Below, piece by piece: positions 8,772-16,129 of a stretch of 64,000 nucleotides of DNA. The stretch is from DATFQE01 sp963738205 (GTDB lineage: Bacteria; Actinomycetota; Thermoleophilia; Gaiellales; Gaiellaceae): NCBI GenBank assembly GCA_963738205.1, contig CAVTVQ010000007.1, forward strand, positions 1,116,001 through 1,180,000. Reading direction: 5' to 3'. The position numbers and the translations under genes are program-made. Positions within the stretch are counted from its first letter, which is position 1, and each line of letters opens with the position of its first letter. The notes beneath the pieces are model-generated. The model had not been told where the DNA came from. It did not search any database and worked only from the letters and a program-made list of their open reading frames with translations.

Positions 8772-9758
8772 ATGAGCCGGACCGCATGGGCGTGGGTTCG
8801 CCTCGTGGGCACTGCCGTCACGTTCACGGTTCTGGTCTGGCGCCTGGGCGCAGGCCCGTTCCTCGACGGCATCCGCACGGTCGACGGCCGGGCGCTGGCG
8901 GCAGCGGCAGCCCTCGCAGTCCTGACCACCGTGTGCTGTGCCTGGCGGTGGAAGATCGTGGCCCGTGGTCTTGGCGTCGACCTGTCGCTGCCCGCTGCGG
9001 TGGCGGCGTACTACCGGTCGCTGTTCCTCAACGTCACGCTGCCCGGCGGGGTCGTGGGCGACATCCACCGCGGCGTCAGCCACGGTCGCGACGTGAGCGA
9101 TGTCGGCCGCGGGTTGCGGGCCGTCGCATGGGAGCGTTCCGCCGGGCAGATCGTGCAGGCCGTCCTGACCGTCGTCGTTCTCCTCGCGCTGCCGTCGCCC
9201 GTGCACTCGTCCATGCCGCTGATCGCGATCGCGGTCGTGGCGGCGGTGTTCGGCGCCGTGCTCGTGGGTCGGGCGCGACCCGGCGGCGGTCGATCCCGAT
9301 GGGCGCGGATCCGGAGCGCAGCGGCCGGCGACATCCGCGATGGGCTGCTCGCCCGGCGGGCCTGGCTGGGCATCGCGCTCGCGTCTGCGCTGGTCGTCGG
9401 CGGCCACGTGGTCACCTTCCTGATCGCCGCGCGGACCGCGGGCACCACCGCCCCAGCATCCCGGATGCTGCCGCTGGCGTTGCTCGTGCTGCTGGCCATG
9501 GTGCTGCCCAGCGTCGGTGGCTGGGGGCCGCGCGAGGGCATGACGGCATGGGTGTTCGCCTCGGCCGGCCTGGGTGCGGAGCAAGGTGTCGCCACCGCCG
9601 TGGTCTACGGCGTCATGGTGTTCGTCGCCAGCCTGCCGGGTGCCGCCTTCCTCGCGGTGCCATGGTTCCGTAGTACTCGGCATCCAGGGCGGTCCGAACC
9701 GCTGCTCCACTGGCCGGTCCCGATCGCCGTGCGGCAGGAAGGAGACGCACATGCCTGA
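8772..9758 (+). CDS. Lysylphosphatidylglycerol-synthase-like (UPF0104) membrane protein
   Basis: 328 residues with at least six hydrophobic segments. It has the family hallmarks LFLNVTLPGGVVGDIHRG (about residues 83-100) and MVLPSVGGWGPREGMTAW near the C-terminus. These proteins share the fold of the MprF flippase domain and probably move or anchor a lipid across the cytoplasmic membrane. It lies between the methyltransferase and the reductase and overlaps the latter by 8 nt. In this cluster it hints that the product is lipid-linked or membrane-exported. Confidence 0.85.
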   Translation: MSRTAWAWVRLVGTAVTFTVLVWRLGAGPFLDGIRTVDGRALAAAAALAVLTTVCCAWRWKIVARGLGVDLSLPAAVAAYYRSLFLNVTLPGGVVGDIHRGVSHGRDVSDVGRGLRAVAWERSAGQIVQAVLTVVVLLALPSPVHSSMPLIAIAVVAAVFGAVLVGRARPGGGRSRWARIRSAAAGDIRDGLLARRAWLGIALASALVVGGHVVTFLIAARTAGTTAPASRMLPLALLVLLAMVLPSVGGWGPREGMTAWVFASAGLGAEQGVATAVVYGVMVFVASLPGAAFLAVPWFRSTRHPGRSEPLLHWPVPIAVRQEGDAHA

Positions 9759-10443
9759 CCGCCCGTACACCTTGTTGAGCTGCGGCATGTCGATCGACGG
9801 TTACCTCGGCAGCGCGTCGCCGCGGCGCCTCGCGTTGTCCAACGACGCCGACTTCGACCGCGTCGACGCGGTGCGCGCCACCTGCGATGCGATCCTGGTG
9901 GGCGCGGCCACCGTGCGCAACGACAACCCGCGGCTGCTGGTGCGCTCGAAGACCCGTCGTGAGGAGCGGGCAGCACGTGGGCTCGCGCCGTCGCCGATCA
10001 AGGTCACCGTGACCGATCGGGCGGAGCTGGACGCCTGCGCCGACTTCTTCACCACCGGGGACACGGAGAAGCTCGTCTACTGCGCGAGCCCGCGGGTCGC
10101 CGACGCCCGGTCGCGACTCGGACCGGTCGCGACCGTTGTCGACGGTGGCCAGCCGGTGGAGATGCGCAGGATCAGCGAGGACCTCGGTGCCCGCGGAGTG
10201 GAGCGGCTGATGGTCGAGGGCGGCGGCAAGGTGCACACCCAGTTCCTGACCGACAACCTCGCCGATGAGCTGCAGCTGGTCGTCGCTCCCTTCTTCGTCG
10301 GCGACTCCCGAGCCCCGCGGTTCGTGAGCGACGGTCTCTTCCCCTGGAACCCCGACCGGCGTGCGACGCTCGCCGAGGTCTGCCAGATCGGCGATGTGGT
10401 GCTGCTGCGCTACGCGCTCTCACAGCGATTCAGGACCGACTGA
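9751..10443 (+). CDS. RibD C-terminal-type (diaminopyrimidine) reductase
   Basis: 230 residues of the dihydrofolate-reductase-like RibD reductase family. Features are SCGMSIDGYLG (10-20), ATCDAILVGAATVRNDNPRLL, and VERLMVEGGGKVHTQFL as the dinucleotide loop. Stand-alone proteins of this kind (archaeal and fungal Rib7/ArfC) reduce the ribosyl chain of the GTP cyclohydrolase II product with NADPH. The deaminase half of bifunctional RibD is absent. The ribosome site AGGAAGGAGA is strong. It lies directly ahead of ribA, which supports consecutive steps. Confidence 0.85.
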   Translation: MPDRPYTLLSCGMSIDGYLGSASPRRLALSNDADFDRVDAVRATCDAILVGAATVRNDNPRLLVRSKTRREERAARGLAPSPIKVTVTDRAELDACADFFTTGDTEKLVYCASPRVADARSRLGPVATVVDGGQPVEMRRISEDLGARGVERLMVEGGGKVHTQFLTDNLADELQLVVAPFFVGDSRAPRFVSDGLFPWNPDRRATLAEVCQIGDVVLLRYALSQRFRTD

Positions 10444-10455
10444 CCGAGGAGACCG

Positions 10456-11110
10456 ATGCCGCTGCCGCTGCCCACTGCGACGATCCGCACCCAGCTGTCC
10501 ATGCCGCTGCGGTTCGCCGACGGGTACGCCACGCCCGCCCGAGTGTTCAGCTTCGACGGGCTCGTCGACGGCCAGGAGAACCTCGCCTTCGGTCTGGGCG
10601 ATCGGGCCGCTGCTCTCACGTCCGCTGGACGCGAGCCGGTTCCGCTCGTCCGGCCGCACAGTGAGTGCCTCACCGGCGACGTGTTCGGCAGTCAACGCTG
10701 CGACTGCGGGCCGCAGCTACGCGAAGCCGTCGAGCGCATCGCCGACTCCAGCGGCTTCCTGTTGTACCTGCGGCAGGAGGGGCGCGGCATCGGTCTCTAC
10801 GCCAAGCTCGACGCCTACGCGCTGCAGGACACGGGGCTGGACACCTATGAGGCGAACCTGGCGCTGGGCCACGGCGAGGACGAACGCAGCTACCTGGTCG
10901 CCGCGCAAATGCTGCAGGCGCTGGGGGTGTCGCGGATTGCTCTCCTCAGCAACAACCCGGACAAAGCCCGGCAGCTCCGACGGTATGGAGTGAGCCGTCG
11001 CGGCGCTGGTGCCGACGGGCGTGCACCTGTCCGCCGCGAACGCCCGCTATCTGGAGACGAAGGCGCAAAGGGGAGCGCACACGTTCGACGTCCGACTGTC
11101 AGCGGGGTGA
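10456..11110 (+). CDS. ribA: GTP cyclohydrolase II (one frameshift)
   Basis: A single-domain GTP cyclohydrolase II of about 217 residues. It has VRPHSECLTGDVFG with the zinc ligands Cys71, Cys82 and Cys84 (RCDCGPQL), the GTP-binding RQEGRGIGL (106-114) and LDTYEANLALG. All core residues are present. The frame shifts between about 10990 and 11010, after LRRYGV. The expected end (ALVPTGVHL...HTFDVRLSAG) then continues one base out of frame to the TGA at 11108, which indicates one extra base. It converts GTP to 2,5-diamino-6-ribosylaminopyrimidinone phosphate. There is no fused DHBP synthase, so it may serve the cluster rather than riboflavin itself. Confidence 0.85.
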
Positions 11111-11899
11111 GCTACCAAGGAACCCAGGAGCGTGCGAGCCCGCGTGCCCTCGAATACGGAGGCACGGTCCGAGCGGTCCAAGCCGGTCCGGCGACAGGGT
11201 TGATCGCCCAGGTGCTGCTGCTCGCGGCCCTCGCGGGGACCGTCGGCCTCGGCGGCGCCGGCTGGGTGGTCGGAGTCACCTGCGGCGTGATCATGAATGC
11301 GGCACTGGGGCGCGGCCTCGCCCGCCAGCGCTCCGACCGGCTGGGCCCGGCCGACTGGGTGACCCTCGCTCGGGCAACGCTCGCCGTCGGAGTCGCCGCA
11401 CTGACCGCAGACTCGTTCGACCAGCCCGCGCCGGTCACGATGCTCGTGACACTCACGGTCGTCGCGCTCGCACTGGATGCGGTCGACGGCTGGCTCGCGC
11501 GACGCAAAGGGACGACAACGTTGGGCGCACACTTCGACGGCGAAGTCGACGCGTTCCTGATCCTCGTCCTCAGCGTGTATGTCGCTCGCTCGGCCGGCGT
11601 GTGGGTACTGGCGATCGGCGCGGCACGCTATGCGTTCCTCGCAGCCGGGTGGGTGCTGCCGTGGATGCGGGAGCCGCTGCCGCCGCGCTACTGGCGCAAG
11701 GTCGTCGCTGCGACTCAAGGGATCGTTCTGACGATCGCAGCTGCAGACGTCCTGCCGCCGGCTCTGACCCAAGCCGCCCTCGGTCGCCGCGTTTGCCCTG
11801 CTTGCGGAATCGTTCGGCCGCGACGTGTGGTGGCTGTGGAGCCACCGGCAAGCCACGCACAGTCGAGCCGTCGCTCACGGCGGCTTCCGGCGCGGACAC
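11107..11899 (+). CDS. CDP-alcohol phosphatidyltransferase (3' end frameshifted)
   Basis: A membrane protein with the diagnostic CDP-alcohol phosphotransferase motif DGWLARRKGTTTLGAHFDG followed by EVD, and five or six hydrophobic segments. The GTG at 11107 overlaps the ribA stop. Near 11780 the frame shifts: the expected C-terminal FALLAESFGRDVWWLWSHR continues in the next frame and there runs on without a stop into the sulfatase gene, so the true end is unclear. Such enzymes displace CMP from CDP-diacylglycerol or another CDP-alcohol. In this cluster it could join a lipid to a polyol such as a ribityl group. Confidence 0.75.
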
Positions 11900-13525
11900 G
11901 TGCGAGCACGTATCGCCGCAGTGCTCACGGTCCTGGCCATTCTGGTTGTGTGGGTCGCCCTCGTCGCTCCGAACGAGCCGAGCCGGCTCACGGCCAGCGC
12001 GTTCCTGAGGATCCCGCTCGAGGGCCTCGTCGTCATCGCCCTGGCCCTCGCCCTGCCCGCCGCCGCGCGACGGCTCCTGGCCTGGGTCGTCGGGCCGGCT
12101 CTCGGTCTGCTGGTTCTCGTGAAGATCCTCGACTTCGGTTTCTTCACGACCTTCGACCGGCCGTTCGACCCCGTTGGTGACTGGAGCTACGCGGGGATCG
12201 GCATCGAGACGCTGCGTGAGTCGATCGGTCGGACGGACGCGAACCTGGCCATCGCCGGTGCGGCGCTGCTTGGCGTGGCCGTCTTCGTCCTCACGACCCT
12301 GGCGGTGCTTCGCCTGACCCGCGTCACGGCCGTCCACCGCCGCTGGTCGCTCCAGGCCGTCACGGCGCTTGGCGTCATCTGGGTGCTCTGTTGGGTGTTC
12401 GGCGCCCAGCTCGTCTCGGACGCGCCAATCGCCTCCGCGAGCGCCGCCGGCCTCGCTATCGACGAGGTACGTGCGGTGCAGGCTGGACTCCACGACAACG
12501 AGATCTTCGCCAACGAGATTGCCCACGACCGCTTCCGCGACACCCCCGGCGACCAGCTGCTGACCGGCCTGCGCGGCAAGGACGTCATCCTCGCGTTCGT
12601 CGAGAGCTACGGAAGGGGCGCGGTCCAGGGTTCCTCGTTCTCGCCACGGATCAATGCTGCTCTCGACAACGGGACGAAACGACTGCAGGCCGCCGGCTTC
12701 TCCTCCCGAAGCGCCTTCCTGACCTCGTCGACGTTCGGCGGCGCCAGCTGGCTGGCGCACTCCACCCTGCATTCGGGACTCTCGGTCAACAGTCAACGGC
12801 GCTATTACCAGCTCGTCAAGACTGACCGCTTCACACTCAGCCGGGCGTTCAAGCGGGCCGGGTGGCGGACCGTCGATGACGTGCCGTCGAACAACCGGGA
12901 GTGGCCGCAGGGGGAGTCGTTCTACCGCTACGACAAGGTCTACGACCGGCGCAACGTCGGCTATCGAGGCCCGCGGTTCGCGTACGCTTCCATGCCCGAC
13001 CAGTACGTCCTCGCCGCCCTGCAACGCCTCGAGCTCGCGAAACCCGACCGCCGCCCGGTCTTCGCGGAGGTCGACCTGGTGTCGAGCCACGCGCCGTGGA
13101 CTCGCATCCCTCAGCTGATCGACTGGAGCGACATCGGCGACGGCTCGGTGTTCAACCGCATTCCGGTGGATCAGGTGAGCAAGTCCGAGCTCTGGGGCGA
13201 CCCCGACCGGGTACGTGCGGCGTACGGCCAGTCGATCGAGTACACCCTGAACGCCCTGTTCTCGTTCGTGCAGCACTACGGCGGTGACGATCTCGTGCTC
13301 GTCGTCCTGGGCGACCATTCGCCCTGGACGATCATCAGCGGGGAGGACCCGAGTCACGACGTGCCGATCTCGGTCATCGCCCACGACCCGGCCGTACTGG
13401 ACCAGATAGCCAGGTGGGACTGGGAGGACGGCATGCGGCCCGGCCCGCAAGCGCCGGTCTGGCCGATGGACGCCTTCCGCGACCGCGTCCTCAGCGCATT
13501 CGGCTCGCACGCGGCGACCCGGTAG
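11900..13525 (+). CDS. LtaS-like membrane sulfatase/phosphotransferase
   Basis: 541 residues from the GTG at 11900. Four or five N-terminal transmembrane segments are followed by a large extracytoplasmic alkaline-phosphatase-superfamily domain. STFGGASWLAHSTLHSG carries the likely Ser/Thr nucleophile region, and SSHAPWT and VVLGDHSPW provide metal ligands. The architecture is that of lipoteichoic acid synthase and phosphoethanolamine transferases, which move phospho-alcohol head groups outside the cell. It is the last gene of the cluster. A stop-free frame continues from the previous gene, so a fusion is possible but is more likely a frameshift artefact. Confidence 0.8.
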   Translation: MRARIAAVLTVLAILVVWVALVAPNEPSRLTASAFLRIPLEGLVVIALALALPAAARRLLAWVVGPALGLLVLVKILDFGFFTTFDRPFDPVGDWSYAGIGIETLRESIGRTDANLAIAGAALLGVAVFVLTTLAVLRLTRVTAVHRRWSLQAVTALGVIWVLCWVFGAQLVSDAPIASASAAGLAIDEVRAVQAGLHDNEIFANEIAHDRFRDTPGDQLLTGLRGKDVILAFVESYGRGAVQGSSFSPRINAALDNGTKRLQAAGFSSRSAFLTSSTFGGASWLAHSTLHSGLSVNSQRRYYQLVKTDRFTLSRAFKRAGWRTVDDVPSNNREWPQGESFYRYDKVYDRRNVGYRGPRFAYASMPDQYVLAALQRLELAKPDRRPVFAEVDLVSSHAPWTRIPQLIDWSDIGDGSVFNRIPVDQVSKSELWGDPDRVRAAYGQSIEYTLNALFSFVQHYGGDDLVLVVLGDHSPWTIISGEDPSHDVPISVIAHDPAVLDQIARWDWEDGMRPGPQAPVWPMDAFRDRVLSAFGSHAATR

Positions 13526-13573
13526 TACGGGAAGCACGGTGATCCGGTTGAACTGTGGGCGCGCGGAGCGGCC

Positions 13574-14407
13574 ATGAAGCAGGACGAGCGAGCTCCGTTC
13601 GTCCAGGCCCTGGAACGAGCCCGCGTATCGGCGTACCGCGCCGGCGAGTTCGTCGGGCAGGAGAGCTTCATGCACGCCACAGAGATTCGAGCTCTGGCCG
13701 ATCAGGCCGGCATCGCATCCGGGGTCTCCGTGCTGGATCTCTGCTGCGGCGTTGCCGGGCCTGGACGGTTCATCACTCGGGAGTTGGGCTGCACGTATCT
13801 GGGGGTGGACTCCAGCTCCAGCGCCATCGACATCGCACGTGCGAGCGCCGGCGACCTTCATTGTCGCTTCGAGGTCTCGCGGATCCCTCCGGTCGCGCCC
13901 GGCCCGTTCGACGTGGTGCTCTTGCTCGAGACCATGCTCGCCTTTCCTGAAAAGGAGCCGCTGCTTCAGGAGATATCACGGGCGCTCACGACCGGCGGGC
14001 GGTTCGCCTTCACGCTCGAAGAGGGCCTGCCTCTCACGGAGGCAGAGCGAGAGAGCATGCCTGACGCCGATACGGTCTGGCTTACCCCGCTGGAGGAGAT
14101 GCTCGCTTACTTGGAGCCGGTCGGGCTGCGTGTCCGCTGGCAGGACGACTGCAGTGAGTCCCACCGGGCCGTGGCAGACTCATTGATCAACGCATTCGCC
14201 GCCGATGCTACGGAGATTGGCGCGCAGATCGGGCGCAGGGCGCTGGAGGAGCTACTGGCCGCCCACCGGCTCTGGAGCGACTGGCTTCGGGAAGGGCGGG
14301 TCCGCAAGTTCGCTTTCGTTGCGGAGAAAACGGAGACGCCACGCACGACAGTCGCGGGCGTCGCAGCGTCGCGCCCAGCTGATTGGGACGGTGGCTGGAC
14401 TCGCTGA
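13574..14407 (+). CDS. Class I SAM-dependent methyltransferase
   Basis: 277 residues. The SAM motif is SVLDLCCGVAGPGRFI (about 52-67), then LGVDSSSSAIDIAR and the post-motif FDVVLLLETMLAFPEKEPLL. The C-terminal region is helical with a short unstructured tail. It lies 48 nt after the sulfatase and 56 nt before a DUF6875-like gene, and both use visibly more A/T than the cluster upstream, so they may have arrived separately. Substrate not recognisable. Confidence 0.8.
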   Translation: MKQDERAPFVQALERARVSAYRAGEFVGQESFMHATEIRALADQAGIASGVSVLDLCCGVAGPGRFITRELGCTYLGVDSSSSAIDIARASAGDLHCRFEVSRIPPVAPGPFDVVLLLETMLAFPEKEPLLQEISRALTTGGRFAFTLEEGLPLTEAERESMPDADTVWLTPLEEMLAYLEPVGLRVRWQDDCSESHRAVADSLINAFAADATEIGAQIGRRALEELLAAHRLWSDWLREGRVRKFAFVAEKTETPRTTVAGVAASRPADWDGGWTR

Positions 14408-14463
14408 CGCCACAGCAGTAGCGTTCATCACAAAGGGGTCTTGCGCGAGCCAAGGAGGCTTCG

Positions 14464-15144
14464 ATGCCAGCACAGACCAGGCGAGCACCGACGACGAACC
14501 TCTTTCTGCTCGAGGATCTCGAGGACGTCAGCAGAGCGAGCGAACTCCCGCAAAGCGATCTCGATGCGCTTCAAACCGTCGCAGACTGGATCAAGAGCTT
14601 CATCGTCCGACCTCACGAGGATCTCGGCCGCGCTGGGCCTGTCTGTCCCTTCGTGCCTGAGTCCTTGGAACGCAAGACGCTATGGCTCGCTCCTGAGCAC
14701 ATCGGCGGCCGCAGCGTCCCGGAGGTTGTCGATCTGGTAAGCGGTTACCAGAGCCTCTTCCTTGGCGCTCAACCGACGGACGGCGACGACGCGATCTACA
14801 AGGCAATCGTCGTTGTCTTCACCGACCTGTCGCCGGATCGGGCAAAGGAGTTCTTTGACGATGTTCTGCAGGATCTCGCGGTTCCGTCCTACGTGGACGA
14901 TGGATTCGTGATGGGAGGGTCATTCGAAGGCAACGAAGCGGGTGCGATCTACAACTCGAGCTTTCGACCGTTCACATCGCCGGTGCCGTTTCTGTTGATC
15001 AGGCAGGCAGTGATCACCGACTGGAAGTTCTTCCTGGACGATGACGCGTGGCTCAACCTCTGGGCGCAGCGTTATGGAGGGTCCGGTGCCAAGGCACTTG
15101 CTCAGGAGCTACGCCGCTTGCCTTGGCGGGCGCAGCCCGAGTAG
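14464..15144 (+). CDS. DUF6875-like protein
   Basis: 226 residues with VADWIKSFIVRPHEDLGR and AGPVCPFVPESLERKTLWLA (about 40-80), the pattern I associate with DUF6875, a family of unknown function often found beside small-molecule enzymes. There is no signal peptide or membrane segment. A strong ribosome site (CAAGGAGG) precedes the ATG at 14464. Base composition is lower in GC than the flanking genes. The assignment rests on the CPF/RP..DLGR..P signature only. Confidence 0.6.
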   Translation: MPAQTRRAPTTNLFLLEDLEDVSRASELPQSDLDALQTVADWIKSFIVRPHEDLGRAGPVCPFVPESLERKTLWLAPEHIGGRSVPEVVDLVSGYQSLFLGAQPTDGDDAIYKAIVVVFTDLSPDRAKEFFDDVLQDLAVPSYVDDGFVMGGSFEGNEAGAIYNSSFRPFTSPVPFLLIRQAVITDWKFFLDDDAWLNLWAQRYGGSGAKALAQELRRLPWRAQPE

Positions 15145-15305
15145 AAGCCTCGTCCACCCTGGCTGATCCGCGGATCACTCCAGCGCCGGACTACCGTCAC
15201 AGCTCGTAGACCGCTCATTCAACTGCGCGCCGCGACTGATGCCGCGGCGCTGGATCGAATGCTAGGCGGGGGAGCGCCAGAACGGCGCTCCCCTCAACTG
15301 CTTTT

Positions 15306-15953
15306 CTAACTTTGGGCTGTGACCGGCGCGTCAGCAGCGTCGTACTGGCGCTCGGGTGTCGCGGCGGTTGCCGTCTCCTCCTGCCGCCTGAGCAGCACGA
15401 CGGAAGCGCCGACCACCCACGCGAGCAGCGGAACGATGTTCATGTAGATCACGTCAAAGACCAAAGCGGTCGCGACGAGGATCCCGAACCAGGCGAGCCA
15501 GCGCGGGAGGACACCCGTTCGAAAGGTGAGAATGGAAGTCGCTAGAAGCACGAGAATTCCAGCGAAACCACCTCCCAGCAGTAGAAGCAGCCCCGCCATC
15601 TGCGGCAGAACCCTCACGACGTCAGGGTTGCTCACGGGCGCGTCCGAGAACTCGACGGCATATGCGACGGTCGCGAGCGCCACGGCCGAGACACTCCAGA
15701 CCGCGGTGAAGACCACGCCGGCCCCGAAGGCCACGTTCGAGAGGGTGCCGGAGCCGCCTTCAGCTCGGCGAAGGACGCTTCGCAGGTTCGAAACGAACAC
15801 GAGAAACGCGAGTCCTCCCAACACCCACATGTATGCGCCGATGATGTTGCGCGTGTGGTTTTCGCTGTCGGCGAGGTAACCGGCGATCTCCTGAGCGGAC
15901 GCGTCGGCCTTCGGAACATCGGTCACGAAGAACGCGCCTGTGAGCATGAGCAC
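15306..15953 (-). CDS. Five-helix integral membrane protein, N-terminus uncertain
   Basis: The frame carries four or five hydrophobic helices, e.g. NIIGAYMWVLGGLAFLVFV, VVFTAVWSVSAVALATVAYAV, LLLLLGGGFAGILVLLATSI and WFGILVATALVFDVIYM, and a polar tail. It resembles hypothetical DUF4386-like membrane proteins. The GTG at 15953 is the first start in frame, but the upstream codons (NERWAPLSGIVFVVLMLTG) complete the first helix. A well-placed GGAGG with ATG at 16002-16000 lies one frame away, so a one-base error near 15990 probably hides the true start. Divergent from the LuxR regulator. Confidence 0.65.
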   Translation of the reverse strand: MLMLTGAFFVTDVPKADASAQEIAGYLADSENHTRNIIGAYMWVLGGLAFLVFVSNLRSVLRRAEGGSGTLSNVAFGAGVVFTAVWSVSAVALATVAYAVEFSDAPVSNPDVVRVLPQMAGLLLLLGGGFAGILVLLATSILTFRTGVLPRWLAWFGILVATALVFDVIYMNIVPLLAWVVGASVVLLRRQEETATAATPERQYDAADAPVTAQS

Positions 15954-16129
15954 GACAAAGACGATGCCGCTAAGCGGAGCCCAGCGTTCATTGCTTGACC
16001 ATGATTGACTGGCCTCCTTGCGTCGTTGATGACCGCGTCAGGATCGCGGTCGAGGAGCAGCAATCGCGTCTGTGAAATGCCCTAGTCGTTGCTCTTGGCG
16101 GGCGCTGGGGTCTATCGTCGGCGGCGGGA

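Noticed and set aside
7934..9673. A 580-residue methyltransferase fusion
   Set aside because: The frame stays open past 8771 only by overlapping the well-conserved UPF0104 gene in another frame; the added residues are Arg/Pro-rich noise. A missing base is the simpler explanation.
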